A DNA stretch of 64,000 bases from Fulvia fulva (GCF_020509005.1 NC_063014.1:2046001-2110000); one strand, 5' to 3'. Shown: positions 35,165 to 47,580, counted from the stretch's first letter. Notes: generated from the sequence alone by a model not told the origin. Numbers and translations are program-made.

Positions 35165-36646
35165 TCTAGTAGCTTCCCTTCCTTTTAGCCTTTCTATTAG
35201 GTTAAATCAGCCTATAAGTGAATCTCCTAAGCTATAAGTCTCTAACTTACGCCTTAGTCGGACCTTAGTACTAAAGCTAAGCGAGGTAACCTTACTAACC
35301 TTATCTTAGCTCCTACAAACGGGGCGGGCCACTTAAACCTTTAGTATAGAGGACACTAACGAACACCCTAATCAAGGCGGTTATTACCTACCGGATTAGT
35401 AAGGTTTCGCTACTTATCTAGTCGGAGAGGGCCTAGCCTATAGTCGCGCCCTAGGCGATAACTACGCGGCTTAGCCTACTAGCCTAAACGATACCTTTAG
35501 GGCCACTTAAGCTATACCCCTAGCTACTCGGTCGTACCGCCGCCCTGACCGCGATAGTAACGCGGAGATAGATAGGGCGGACTACCTAGACAAAGATAAC
35601 TTCGGCCTATATAACAAGCTAGCTAGTAGAGGTAAGGCGCCTAGGATAGGGGATCCTCCTATTCTAAAGTCTAACGCTTAGAACGACGAGTACCTTAACT
35701 AGATATCGTCTATTAGAGCCTAGATTAGCCTAAATGAGAAATGGATTGTTAAACGACGCCTTTCCGACCTAGAGAAACTCGAGCTTATTAGTAGCTTTGT
35801 CGGTAGCGACTTTAACTAGTTATAGTTTAAAGCTATCGAAGAATCGCGCCTAAAACCCCCTTATCTTAGGCACGGCGATTTCGACGATATGATTACGTAG
35901 ATCTCTAACTTTATAGTCGACCTAGACTATTAGGAGTAGATCTAGCGTAAGTAGGAGACTACCCGTTAAACTAGGAGTGTTAGGACCTTTATTAGGTCGC
36001 TTAGGCTAACTAGGAGCCGTATAACTCCCCTACTAGATGACTTTACCTACCTACGTAAGTTTTTAGCCGGCCTAAAGCCCGATATACTAGCTAAACTAGA
36101 CAATTATAACTTCCGAGCGACTAATATAAATATCCGCGTCTACTTCTAGTAGGCTATTATAGCCGACTAGCGACTCTAGCTTAGCCGCGGAAGAGACTAG
36201 AAGCTCGCCGTAATAATGTTAGCCGTCGAGAAGTTCGTAGACGGGGACACTAAAGCCTTTATAGCTCTCCGGAGCGACTTAGGTAGCTCGGCGCGCGGTA
36301 GAGGCCGCGGTAGAGGCCGCGGTAGAGGCCGCGGCGGACGTAGACGCGGGCGAGGTAATCGTAGAGGCCCCTCCGGGCGCTTAGACGAATACTATAACTA
36401 TAGTAAGACAGGCCACTTCGCGCGCGACTACTCTAAGCTAAGAAAATAGAGCCTAAGACGTCTTAATCGAGGTAGACGTACTTAGGATCGTTAGACGCCT
36501 CTATACTCCTACCTAGAGAATCCTACTAGGATAGGACGACCCTAGCTACTAAGGGTAAGGCTTAGTAGATATAAGTAGAAGAGGATAGAGTATTATCTTT
36601 ATCTAAAGAACCCGAGTCGGAGACTAAAGAGGAGGTCGACTATATA
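35165..36646 (+). pseudogene. Gypsy-Y gag, broken
   Basis: The capsid-like part (about 35690-36250) is followed by an Arg/Gly-rich stretch and a decayed zinc knuckle YYNYSKTGHFARDYSKLRK (36388-36444), where the three Cys positions read Tyr as TGY->TAY predicts. The frame continues into an acidic segment (KEPESETKEEVDYI) and is cut by LINE3 at 36647; it resumes after 41622 as IERLIAIGGGLF. Confidence 0.75.
36286..36369 (+). repeat. RGG-type repeat in Gypsy-Y Gag (12-bp units)
   Basis: Three tandem units GGTAGAGGCCGC (about 36298-36333) and related triplets encode a run of alternating Arg and Gly, an RGG-box-like RNA-binding tract just before the zinc knuckle. Its CpG-rich make-up contains few RIP targets, which is probably why it is intact. 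Confidence 0.75.
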
Positions 36647-39600
36647 GATAGATAGATTATTCATTCGCCTGTTTTAGTGCCCTATAGCCTATGTAGGTCT
36701 CTCGCTATTTAGGTCTATTTGTGTAGGTAGGAAACCCGATTAACGGATGAAAACCTCCTCGTCTTTGCCCTCCTCGTTCTTTCCTGTCTTGTCCTTTCGT
36801 TCTCTTTCCTTCAGGGTACGCTAGTGTTATAGTTGTTACCCTATAACTACCTTGCCCGTAACCCTAGTGATGTCCTCCTCTCGATTCCCTTTCTCCCTTC
36901 TGTTTCCCCGGCTCTTCTCTCTCTCTCCCTCCTCTCTATCTACCTTTCCGTTTCTACTGCTAGGGAGAATTGCTCTAGGTAGTCCTCGTTAAGGATCTAT
37001 CTTGTCACTCTCCTTATATCTTGTCTGTCCTAGATGATGGCCTAGTATTGCCTGTCTCTTGCCTTCGCCCTCCACTAGCTTCTCCCTTTTACCCACTTAG
37101 TACAGTTCAGTACTATGTGCTCCGGGTTTTAGGATAGGTAGCCACAGGGGTAACGTTTAGAATCGTATCCTAGGACTCTTCTTTAGTACAAGTATGCTCT
37201 TAGCCCAATGTGCTTAGAGCGAATCTGGATAGCTATGCTTGCTTCCGCCCTCTTTAGGTCTTTGTAGATAAGGTAGTTATACCTCCCGAAGGTCCTGGCC
37301 GCTAGTAGGGCTCCTAGCCTCACCGGTTTTTGGTTCCAACGCGTTTCCTATAGGTGACCTACGATCCTTTCTGCTTAGCTTTGCTTCTTTTTCCCTTTGT
37401 CCCCTGTGTTAGCTTGCTCCCTCAGAGCTTCTCTCTGTTCAAGGGCTACTAGGATTTCCTATAATGTTTTTAGGTCTGCTTCCTTCTATAGGATTATGTA
37501 TAGCCGGTTAGGTCTTCTCCTCCTCTCCTACTAGGTTCTTATCCTTTGAGTAGCTGCTTAGATGGTTCCCTAGGCTAGGTATGCTGATGTCTTCTCTACG
37601 TATTGACACCTTATGCCCTGGAGGTACTCCCTAATAGGGGCTGTACCTGATTCCATTTCTATTGTCCTGTGAGGGGTTGACTTATATGCCCCTAGTACTC
37701 TCTTTAGGCAGGCTGCCTACACTCTGTTAAGGGGGTCCTTAATTCTCTTCGGGATGTGTTTTTCCGCTACCCAAATTGCTGCTCTATATAGCATTACGGG
37801 CTTGACAATGGCCTTGTACATAGTCTAGGCCTTTATGAAGGTCGCCCCCTAGGTTGACGTAGTGAGTCTCTCGATTAATTGTCTATTAGTGTCCGCTCTC
37901 GCTTACGCCTTCTTCACTTGTGGTCCCTAGCTAAGTTTCGGGTCTAGCTATATCCTAAGGACTCTGAGTTCCCTTATAGGATAGGTCTCGAACCCCTAGA
38001 TTTTTACTAGTGCTACTAAGTTATGTTTTGTCTCTACCTTACTAAAATAGATAAGTTGGTACTTGTCCGGTACGAATTTTGCCCTATGCTCTCTTGCCCA
38101 CTTTTCGTATTGTCTATGTCTCTCCTCTAGGAGTGCGTAGTTTTCCTCTATAGACCCCGACTACGCTAGGATATTTATGTTATCTACGAACCCCGATACT
38201 AAGGTGTTTACTGTTTCTAGGAGTGGGGTCAGGTCGGCCATAAAGAGGAGGAACAGAATTGGGGAGAGTGTAGAGCCCTATAGGATGCCCGTGTTCGTAA
38301 TTAGGGTCTACGGGGCTTTAAAGGACCCTAGGAGGATCTAGGTTGTTCTGTCCTTAAGGAATGACTATATAAAGTGTACTATCTAGGCTAGGATGCTTTT
38401 CATTCTAAGGATATGTAGGAGCCTTACGTAGGACACATTGTCGAAAGCCCCTAATATGTCTAGTGAAAGCAGTGAGGCTACCTTGTTGTTGCTATAGTAC
38501 TAGATATGTCTGATTTGCTCTATCATCAGTTCGACTACTATAAGGGTAGATCTCTTTTATCTCCCCCCCATTTACGTTACCGGGAGGAGGTTGTGTTCTT
38601 CTACTATTCCGGTGAGCCTTATAGCTACGACCTTCTCTAGGAGCTTCCCTAGTGTGTTTAGTAACGTAATTGGTCTGTATGACTTCAACTTGGTATAGTC
38701 TTCCTTTTAGGGTTTCCTTAGGACGTAAGTCAGTAATTGCCTAAAGGCCTTTAGGCAATACCTCTGCTTTATACACTAGGTAAAGATTGGCGTAAGCACT
38801 AGAGTGATGAGGCTACTACTAGCTTTTAGGTAACAGTTAGGGATCTTGTCTAGGCCTAGGGCTTTGTTGCCCTTTAGTTTCTTGATAATGTTTCCGATCT
38901 CTATAGTAGACACTTGCTAGTTAGCCTCCCTTAGCGGAGGAATGTATGTTCCTAGGATGTTGCTTAGGTCTGCCTCTACCTAAGTCCCGAAGAAGTGGTC
39001 TACGAATGCTTTCGCTTTCCCTATCGGAGTGGTTTGCGTTTCCCCGTCTTAGTCCTATATTGAGGGAAACTAGGGCGGGGAGTTTCGTTCCTCGTCTAGT
39101 TTCCTAGCCCATTCTACTAGTCTCTAGATTTATTCCGGGTGTTCTATAATCATCCCTATAGTTGACCTCTACTCCTACGTCTTGTCTCTTCTAATCTACG
39201 CCTTCTTTGCTTTACACGCGTTGTTATAGGCTTCCTAGTTTGCTTAGGTACGTCGTTACTCCTATCTCCTTCTTGCTCTCCTTGCCTCCTTGACTTTGGC
39301 TATACACTCTAGTGTCTAGTATAGCTTCTGGTATAGCGACCATCTCTTCTTAGGTATATAGGCCTAGGCTGCCCTTTGTATAGCTTCTATCAGCTGCTCT
39401 ACTACTTGGTCAATCCCCTCCGTTATGTATATATTGTCAATGTTCACCTGTTCTAGTTCGCCTTCTAGCCGCTACTATACTAGTGTCCACTCGGCCTGCT
39501 TCTAGTAGAGCCTCCTCTTAGGTTCCCTCTCCTCCTTAACTATAAGTTAGATGTCGGTTTGGATTGGATAGTGGTCTGATAAGGACTCTAGTTAGTCATT

Positions 39601-41609
39601 GACTATGTAGCTTTCTACCCGTCGTATTAAGGCGTAGGACATAAAGCATAGGTCTAGCGTGCTAGAACTGTTGTTTCTAGCCTAAGTTTCTGTTCCCTTT
39701 GGCGTGATCAAGTCTATTTGGGCTGTTTCTATCTGACTAATAAGCCTCCCTACTAAGAAGTGGTGTACTAGGGTGAAGTCCGATCCCTACTTTAGGTAGT
39801 AGAGGTTAAAATCTCCTATTACGATGTTATAGTTTTGTTGGTCTATTGCTTCCGGGAGCCTTCCTAGCGTGTGTAGTTATGTGCTGCTTCTGGACTCTAG
39901 AGGTGGGTTGTATACGCTATAGATTAGGACTTGGCCTTAAGTTGTTTTGAGCTACACTATAGTGATATCCCTGTCGGTTCTCGGCCAGGCCTACTAGTCC
40001 TCTGCTAGTACCTTCTTACTAACATAGATACAAGTTCGTAGGACTCCCTCGGTTCTGTTTATTACTACGTAGTATCTCGGGTCTCGCATAGTTAATAGAA
40101 TCCTAGAGTATGGGTTGATCTATAGTTCCTATATTGCTATAATGTAGTGTTCCTCCGGGTCTAAGGCTTGTAGAAAGCTCCTTTGGACCTTGTCTTTGCT
40201 TCTGTTTACATTATACTGAATAATTGATAGTCTGTTAGTGTGAGGTATTAGGACATGTTTGTGTCTAGGTCCGTTTAGTCTTACTATTAGTCTTGCTATT
40301 AGTTTGCCCGTCCCTCCTCCTATTCTTCCCTTTAGGGTTGGCTCCCTATCATTTGGTTGATTCTCATTTGTCTATTGCTCTACGCTGCCTTGTATAAGAA
40401 CGTTAGTCTCCCTATTGCTAGTACTATTTGTAGCTCCTCTTATAGCCGGGGTCTCTTATTCGGGTAGGTAGTTCTCTCTAGTTGTTTCTGTTCATCTACT
40501 AGGAACCTAGTTAGTGTTATTACCCTTGCTTCCCGCGCTCTCCACTAGGCTAATAGTCTAACTAGGCATTAGTTTGACCATACCGGGTGTTTTCTCCTAT
40601 ATGCTACGTATCTTATGTCCTCCTTCCGTTTTTAGTACTCTTAGGTCGCGTGATCACTAGCATAGTATGAGTAGACTAGTGTGGCTTTGCTATACTTTAG
40701 GGCAATATGTCCGTACTGTTAACAGTTAAAATATTGAAGGATTCTATAGTTGCTCTAATAGATTTCTGTATCTAGCCTCTCAAAGTCGTAGTACAACCCT
40801 TGGTCTAAGACCTTGTTCGCTTGCTCTAGTGTTACAACCTATAAGATTAGCGAGGAGGCCCTCTTGCCCTCCTCTATCTTCTTCTTGACCTACGCTATCT
40901 TTGTGATCTATAGTCCTAGTGCTGTTACCTAGTTTTGCCTCTAGAGGTTTAGTGTATCCCTTTGTATGTCAAAGGTTCGTAGGACCCTATACGCAATTAC
41001 TATGTACTATTAATAGGAGACTTTCGCTGTGCTCCCGATCTTTAGTATCCACTCCTTGTTTATTTCGAGGGCCTTCTTGTCCTATACGTGTACTATAAAC
41101 AGCTTGACCCCTTTATTGTCTGCCCTTGCCCCTACTATTCCCTTTACTCCGATCTTCTCGACTATCTCCCTCCCGGTTATCTTTCCTATCTCTTCCTTCT
41201 CTTTCTAGTCCGTAATATAGACTCGTAGTACTGTGCTTTAAGGGGGGGTGGGTTGGCTCGCGATTGTTGCCTAGGTCGTTAGGCCCTAGGTCTGTCTCGG
41301 GTCTCTTTGAGGGTTGTTTCTTACGTTTCGTGTTGCTGCCTCGATTGCCATGTTGATCGTAGTGCTTGTTTGTCGTTTGAGCGCCTTTAGTCCCCCGAGC
41401 AGTTCGCTTATTACTCCTTTTAGTGCTCTCTCCGGAAACCTCCCTTCTTCTACCGCTACTATCTCTTCCGCCTTCTTATAGAGCGTCCTCTACTCGTCTC
41501 CCCCTTACTCTCGGTCGTCTACTGCCGTCGTCGTCGCCATTTTTCAATCCGTTAAGTAGGTCGCCTTAGATATATCTAAGCGACTATATAGCCTATATAA
41601 GAATCTATC
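36647..41609 (-). mobile_element. LINE3: decayed full-length Tad1/I-like LINE, related to LINE2
   Basis: A 4963-bp insertion in Gypsy-Y with 13-bp target duplication GGTCGACTATATA (36634-36646 and 41610-41622). The 3' tail, on the left in this orientation, is a short GATA/TATC repeat. ORF1 starts at 41540 (MATTTAVDDRE) and shares PERALKG, ELLGGLKAL and the knuckle YFNC*QYGHIA with LINE2 ORF1. ORF2 (about 40250-36840) shows SIIQYNVNRSKDKVQRSFLQ, RT with FVDN in place of FVDD (about 38180-38190) and PCGYLS*NPEHIVLNC at the end. Stops are mainly TAG. RIP is moderate. Confidence 0.9.
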
Positions 41610-41622
41610 GGTCGACTATATA

Positions 41623-42719
41623 ATAGAGAGGCTAATAGCGATAGGCGGAGGGCTCTTTACTATCGATACCCGCTTAGGACCTAGTTAGGTTCGGGCTAAG
41701 GTTACCCTAGACTACGTAGCCTCTAAAGTGTACCTCCTAGCCCGAAAATCGAAGCAACTCCTCCGATCGCTTTTTAGGGACTTGCCGCTAGTAAGGATCA
41801 TCCTCCTAAGCGGTAAGGAGATTATTTCTACTTAGGGTGTCCTTCTACTATATCAGATTAGTATCTAGTAGGACATAGTCCCCGCTAGAGTTATCGATAT
41901 AGAAGGATTTGACCTTATCCTAGGCCTTAAGTAGTTCTAGGAAGTCAACCCTAACGTAAACTAGTAGTCTAGCTCTACTAGACTACGGGACCGGCGTGGC
42001 CGGTACTATACGATTAGGTCGTACCCTAGAGTATTCGACCTAAAGGACGACGAAGGCGAGCTAGAAATGTTTAACTCTATATATTTAGTAGACTTCGCTA
42101 TATAATATAAAGGACCCTAGCTCTTCTACTCGCTTAGGCGACTCCCCGACGATACCCTAGTCGACATCGACTTCGAGGAGCACGGCTTAGATAAGGTATA
42201 CGAACGCCTTATAGCTATAGTAGGGGACCTAGACGACGAGTCTTAGCTACTATAGGTAGGTGACTAGGTCTTCTAGACGTTAGTAAATCTCTTCCTAGAG
42301 ATCTAGAGAGCTTAGCTCCCGGCTAGACTCCTACGGAAGAGAGCTTTCGACTATACTATCCCTACTAGTAACGCTCGACCTATTAACTAGCCCGTATACC
42401 GTCTAAACCCGGGTTAGCTTCGAGAACAGGCTCGCTAGAATCTAGATGCTCCTTAATCGCGGACTAATTAAGGTCTCGTCCTCACCCTAGAGATCCTTAG
42501 TCCTCTTTGTCACTAAGCTAGACGGCTAGTAGCGTATATATATCGACTATCGCGCCCTAAACGCCGTAACTACTAAAAACGGCTTGCCCCTCCTACGTAT
42601 CTAGGAGTGCCTAGACACGGTCGCGAAGGCTAAATACTTTAGTAAACTAGACCTAGTCTTAGGGTACTAGTAGCTACTGATCGACTTAGCCGATATATAT
42701 AAGACTATATTTAATACTA
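41623..42719 (+). pseudogene. Gypsy-Y protease and N-terminal RT, broken
   Basis: Continues the gag-pol frame after LINE3. A protease-like region with VIDIEGFDLILGLK lies near 41880-41950. RT begins near 42420 (RGLIKVSSSP, LVLFVTKLDG, RIYIDYRALNAVTTKNGLPL) and KYFSKLDLV lies near 42640. It is cut at 42720 by LINE2 within KTIFNT, which resumes after 47615. Confidence 0.78.
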
Positions 42720-42751
42720 ATAGAAGGACCAATATAATTCTTCGTGACACG

Positions 42752-44011
42752 ATGATAGCGATCGCAGGAAACGACCAGGAGCAGGAGAGTAACGAGTGGA
42801 AGGAGGTCTGCAGGAAGGCAGAAACAATGGCAATGGCAGGAGATGGCGAGCACCCAGAAAGAGCACTTAAGGGGATGATTTTGGAGCTCCTTGGAGGGCT
42901 AAAGGCACTAAGGAGCCAAACAGGACAGATCATTAACAGGACAGTAGCAGCAGCAGCAAAGAAGAGGACACAGGAAGGCCAGAAACTAAGCCAACCAACC
43001 TGGGCAGCAGTTGCATCCCAAAACCCTCCCCCCCAGAAAACAGCTATCAAGGTCTACATTTCCGACCAGCAAGAGCAGAAAGAGATTGAGGGCCTGTCAG
43101 GCAAGGAGATCATACAGAAGATTGGGATACAAGGCATCATTGGAGCCAGGAAAGAGAAGGGAGGTGTCCTTAAGCTGTTCACAGCACAGGAGCAAGACAG
43201 GAAGAGGCTAGAGACACAGAAGGAGTGGACAGTCAAACTAGGCAAGACGGCTAAGGTCTCACACCAACAAAATATGGTTATTGCCCATGGAATGACCACA
43301 AAGTTTGACATTGAAGGAGACCTTAAGAGGCTGCAGGACCAGAACCAGGCTGTATGCCCAGGGCTACAGATCACAAAAGCAGCATGGGTCAACAGAAAGA
43401 CAAAGGACACAAAGAGAGAGTCTTCTCTAGTGCTCTGGATAGGCACTGCAGAACAGGCAAACACCGTGCTTGACAAGGGCATCTTCTGGGAATGTGAAAG
43501 AATGGACACAGAAATCCATAGAAGCACCCACAGACTACTGCAATGCTTCAAGTGCCAACAGTATGGTCATATCTCTACTAGATGCCCAAGCCAAAAGGAC
43601 ACTTGTTCCCACTGTGCTGGTAGCCACAAAGTACAGAATTGCACAGCCCCAAAGAGTGAAGCCAGATGTGCATGCTGTGGAAAGAAACACCCTTCCTGGT
43701 CCCAAGACTGCACAGCTAGGATTGAGGCAAAGAGGAGGGCAAGAGAAGCCAGGATCAACACCCCTATCAGATTCCAGACAGGGACAATCACCCAAGAACC
43801 CCTAAGGACTGTCTACAACCCTCTGAAAAGAGGCAGAACAGAAGAGACCACACAGGCCCAAGGCCACCCTGCTATGGGTAGACCAAAATCAATTGTGGTT
43901 GCAGGAAGAGACCCGTCACAAAGCAGGCTCAACCTTACCACAATCCCAAATAGCAGCCAGCAGCAGGAAGCACGAGAAGACCAGCAGGAGACCAGCATGG
44001 ATGAGTCATGA
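42752..44011 (+). CDS. LINE2 ORF1: Gag-like protein with three CCHC knuckles
   Basis: A 419-aa protein, probable RNA-binding partner of ORF2. Three zinc knuckles at about residues 264-316: CFKCQQYGHISTRC, CSHCAGSHKVQNC and CACCGKKHPSWSQDC. The N-terminal part is helical and charged and carries PERALKGMILELLGGLKAL, shared with decayed LINE3. The C-terminal 100 residues are Gln/Arg-rich. The stop codon TGA overlaps the ORF2 start as ATGA (44008-44011), an arrangement that suggests termination-reinitiation. Confidence 0.94.
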   Translation: MIAIAGNDQEQESNEWKEVCRKAETMAMAGDGEHPERALKGMILELLGGLKALRSQTGQIINRTVAAAAKKRTQEGQKLSQPTWAAVASQNPPPQKTAIKVYISDQQEQKEIEGLSGKEIIQKIGIQGIIGARKEKGGVLKLFTAQEQDRKRLETQKEWTVKLGKTAKVSHQQNMVIAHGMTTKFDIEGDLKRLQDQNQAVCPGLQITKAAWVNRKTKDTKRESSLVLWIGTAEQANTVLDKGIFWECERMDTEIHRSTHRLLQCFKCQQYGHISTRCPSQKDTCSHCAGSHKVQNCTAPKSEARCACCGKKHPSWSQDCTARIEAKRRAREARINTPIRFQTGTITQEPLRTVYNPLKRGRTEETTQAQGHPAMGRPKSIVVAGRDPSQSRLNLTTIPNSSQQQEAREDQQETSMDES

Positions 44012-47000
44012 TTGAGACACCTAATCTTACCACTATCCAGTACAACGTCAACAAAAGCCAGCACAAGGTCCAGAGAAGCTTTCTCCAAGCACTGGACCCA
44101 AAGAAACACCTAGTTATTGCAGTCCAGGAACCTTGGATCAACAGCAAATCTAACAGACCATCTACTGCTAACGACCCAAGGTATCACACACTCCTAGCCA
44201 AACAAGGCACCCCTAGAACATGCATGTACATCAGCAAAGAGATGGCAACAGACAGCTGGGAACAAATCCAACAGGAAGGGGGAGACATCACCTCAGTCAG
44301 ACTCAACACCAACCAAGGCAGCATCCACATCCACAGTGTATACAACCCACCCCCCAGCTCCAGAAGCAGCACCCAGCTGGGCACACTACAACAGCTGCCA
44401 GACATCCTGCAGAGTGACTCCCAACACATCGTGCTGGGAGACTTCAACTTGCACCATCCTACATGGGGATCAGACTTTGCACCTGCCCATCACTTCCTAG
44501 CTAACAGACTCCTCTCCACTACCCAAAGCAACAACATGCACCTAGTTACCCCAAAGGGCCTAACTACCTGGTCACAGAGAGCAAGCTCAAGCACCATTGA
44601 CCTGTGCTTTGCATCACATGACCTGCAGCAGAAGGTCACCAGATGCTGGGTTAACCAGGACTTGGAGTCCTCATCAGATCACCTCCCAATTCAGGTGGAG
44701 TTTGAAACACAGACACAGCAGGAAGGAGACCTAGAACCTCAGCTGGCCTGGAAGGCAGCCAACTGGGAACAGATCAGACAAGACCTGGAACAGAAGCTAG
44801 CTGGACTAGAGACCAGGAGACTGGAAACAGCCTTAGACATAGACCAAGCAGTGGCAGAACTGGTTAGAACAATCCAGGAAACTGCGGCAGCCCACACCAG
44901 AGAAAAGAAACAGTCACTGTACCAGAAGCCATTCTGGACAAAGGAATGCTCAGAGAAGGTCAAGGCAGCCAGGCAGGCCAGGAGAGCCCTTACCCAGAGC
45001 CACTCCCAGGAAGCATGGGACAGATACAACCAGGCAACCAGAGACAAGAAGGCCCAGATCAAGAGGGACAAGATGCTGGAGTGGAGGTCAACAGTTGGAT
45101 CCATTACCCAGAATCCTGAGAAGATGTGGAAACTAGCAAAGTGGGCAAGACAACCCACACAGGACAGAAACATGCTGCCCCAGTTTCCAAACATTGAAGA
45201 CCAGGAAGGAGTAATCCAACACACTCTCCCAGGAAAGGCACAGGCATTGGGGAAACATTTCTTTGGCACACAGGTAGAAGCTGACCTGCAGGATCTGGAG
45301 GGCAGTGTGTATCCAACACCACTAGAGCAATCCTGCACAGTGGGAGAGGGAGAGATCAAGAGCATCATTAAGAGACTCTCAGGAAACAAGGCCCCAGGAC
45401 CAGATGGGATTCCAAACTTGTTCATTAAGACATGCAAGGACCAGATCTCCCCTGCACTGTCAAACATCTTTTCACAGTGCATGGCCCAAGGACACTGCCC
45501 TAAACACTTCAAGGAGTCACTGACTGTGGTCTTGAGAAAACCACAGAAAGAGGACTACACAAAGCTAAAGGCATACAGACCTATTGCCTTGCTCAACACA
45601 CTAGGCAAACTCCTGGAAAAGATCATAGCAGAAAGGCTGACAAACCTAGCTGAAGAACATGGAATCCTTCCTGAAGAACAGATGGGAGGCAGGAAACAAA
45701 GATCAACACTAACAGCTGTGGAACTTATCACAGAGCAGATCAAGACCCTATGGCACTTTGGGAACAACAAAGCAGCCACACTCCTCTCACTAGACATATC
45801 AGGAGCCTTTGACAATGTCTCACACCAGAGGCTGATCCACATCCTGAAACAGAAGGCTATCCCTAACTGGACAGTCCAGTTTATCCAGTCCTTCCTCAGA
45901 GGCAGAACCACAAGACTAAGACTGGGCAGATACAAATCTGACAGCATGCCTACCGAGACAGGAATCCCACAGGGATCAACAATGTCTCCAATCCTGTTTC
46001 TCCTCTTTATGACAGACCTGCCAGCAAAGCTAAACTCCAGAAACACATCAGCCTCAGGGTTTGTAGATGACACAAACATCCTAGCCTGGTCAGACAGCAC
46101 AGAAGAGAACTGCAGAATCTTGCAGAAGAAACACAAGGAATGTGAGGAATGGGCCAGGAAACATGGAGCCAGATTTGCCCCAGAGAAGTATCAACTCATC
46201 CACTTCAGTAGAGCCAGAAACAGACACAATATGCAAGCCCCAATCACTATTCAGGGACACACAACAGAACCCTCAAGTGAATTAAGGGTGCTAGGAATAT
46301 GGATGGATCCAAAGCTCAGCTGGGGACCACAGGTCAAGAAAGCACAGGCAAGAGCAGACAACAACAGGCAATCAATTGACAGGCTTACAGCCTCCACATG
46401 GGGAGCCACATTTGCGAAAGCAAAGGTTATGTACAAGGCCATTGTGAAGCCAGCCATGCTATATGGAGCCCAGATCTGGTCAGCCCAAGACAAGATCCCA
46501 AAGAGAATTGCAGATCCCATCAGCAGAGCCCAAGCCTCCTGTCTGAAAAAGGTGCTTGGAGCATACAAGTCAACTCCAACAAGGGTGGTCGAAATGGAGT
46601 CTGGCTCCCCACCAGCCAAGCTCTACCTTCAAGGGTTGAGATACCAGTATGCAGGAAAGACGTCTGCATACCCAGCCCAGCTAGTAATCCAGAAGGCAGT
46701 CAACAAAATCAGGAGCCAGTGCACAAGAAGGCACAGACAAGCAAGACCCAATCCAGCCCCACAGAAGCAGCAGGACCTGCAGAAGTTCAAAGAACTAACA
46801 GAACAGCTGCACCTAGCCCAGCAGGAACAGGACAGAAGGGCTCAAGGGAGAGGATCAGCAGCCAGCCAAGGGAAGAAGCAACAGTCTCTAGCTGAAAGGA
46901 TGGCAGGACTCCTCTGGAAGACTGAATGGACAAGAACCCCACAGAGGCCAGGAACCCCAAAGGCACTCCAACAGTTTGGTAGCCACAACTACCTACTGTA

Positions 47001-47394
47001 CTCAGACCTGACCAGGTCAGAAGCAAGCATAGCAATACAAATCCGCTCTGAACACATCGGAGTCAGGGCATACCTGCATCAGAGAAAAGTCCCAGGTATC
47101 GAAGACAAGAGTTGCCCATGCGGCTACCTGTCCCAGAATGTCGAACATAGACTTCTGGTTTGCAAAGAATGGAGTACAGGGAGAGGTGAATGGAGGGCAA
47201 GGGCAAGGAACAGAAACTTCCAAGCCATGATCAGCAATAAGGGAGACCTCCAGAGAATTACAAGGTGGATCATCCACCAAGGATTTTTGGAGCAGTTCTC
47301 TCTTACTAGGGAAACAGAGAGATGGATTGAGGAGAGAAAGAAGGAGGAGGAGAGCAGGAAGAGGGGGACAACTCTAGGGTTGCAGACAAGGTAG
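44008..47394 (+). CDS. LINE2 ORF2: endonuclease-reverse transcriptase
   Basis: A 1128-aa protein that would nick target DNA and reverse-transcribe LINE RNA onto it. Endonuclease about 1-230: QYNVNKSQHKVQ, AVQEPWINS, VLGDFNLHHP (near 143), STIDLCFAS and ESSSDHLPIQV. RT about 455-765: RKPQKEDYTKLKAYRPIALL, SLDISGAFDNVSH (near 595), GIPQGSTMSPILFLLFM and the catalytic FVDD near 685. C-terminal CPCGYLSQNVEHRLLVC near 1035, preceded by a Gln-rich insert (about 915-955) that LINE1 lacks. All motif residues expected for activity are present and the frame is unbroken. No RNase H domain seen. Confidence 0.95.
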   Translation: MIETPNLTTIQYNVNKSQHKVQRSFLQALDPKKHLVIAVQEPWINSKSNRPSTANDPRYHTLLAKQGTPRTCMYISKEMATDSWEQIQQEGGDITSVRLNTNQGSIHIHSVYNPPPSSRSSTQLGTLQQLPDILQSDSQHIVLGDFNLHHPTWGSDFAPAHHFLANRLLSTTQSNNMHLVTPKGLTTWSQRASSSTIDLCFASHDLQQKVTRCWVNQDLESSSDHLPIQVEFETQTQQEGDLEPQLAWKAANWEQIRQDLEQKLAGLETRRLETALDIDQAVAELVRTIQETAAAHTREKKQSLYQKPFWTKECSEKVKAARQARRALTQSHSQEAWDRYNQATRDKKAQIKRDKMLEWRSTVGSITQNPEKMWKLAKWARQPTQDRNMLPQFPNIEDQEGVIQHTLPGKAQALGKHFFGTQVEADLQDLEGSVYPTPLEQSCTVGEGEIKSIIKRLSGNKAPGPDGIPNLFIKTCKDQISPALSNIFSQCMAQGHCPKHFKESLTVVLRKPQKEDYTKLKAYRPIALLNTLGKLLEKIIAERLTNLAEEHGILPEEQMGGRKQRSTLTAVELITEQIKTLWHFGNNKAATLLSLDISGAFDNVSHQRLIHILKQKAIPNWTVQFIQSFLRGRTTRLRLGRYKSDSMPTETGIPQGSTMSPILFLLFMTDLPAKLNSRNTSASGFVDDTNILAWSDSTEENCRILQKKHKECEEWARKHGARFAPEKYQLIHFSRARNRHNMQAPITIQGHTTEPSSELRVLGIWMDPKLSWGPQVKKAQARADNNRQSIDRLTASTWGATFAKAKVMYKAIVKPAMLYGAQIWSAQDKIPKRIADPISRAQASCLKKVLGAYKSTPTRVVEMESGSPPAKLYLQGLRYQYAGKTSAYPAQLVIQKAVNKIRSQCTRRHRQARPNPAPQKQQDLQKFKELTEQLHLAQQEQDRRAQGRGSAASQGKKQQSLAERMAGLLWKTEWTRTPQRPGTPKALQQFGSHNYLLYSDLTRSEASIAIQIRSEHIGVRAYLHQRKVPGIEDKSCPCGYLSQNVEHRLLVCKEWSTGRGEWRARARNRNFQAMISNKGDLQRITRWIIHQGFLEQFSLTRETERWIEERKKEEESRKRGTTLGLQTR

Positions 47395-47580
47395 TCAGAG
47401 GCTAACCACCATGACACTAGTGCACCCTAATGGAAGGAAAACTGAGAACTCATGGCAAGGAAGCTATTAGAGAAGGAGAGGAGGTTTTTACCTAGGAATA
47501 GGTTTCCTACCTTATGCAGTAATATATATAGACAGAAACCCGCATGGGCCGGAGGGCACCACAACGGGTAAATGAATCAT

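Noticed and set aside
36298..36333. Regular 12-bp repeats as a possible CRISPR-like or minisatellite array
   Set aside because: Only three perfect units without spacers, in frame with Gag and coding for an Arg/Gly tract.
36216..36449. Arg/Gly-rich 77-residue frame as an independent small protein
   Set aside because: It is the stop-free part of the decayed Gypsy-Y gag between RIP stops, ending in its zinc knuckle.
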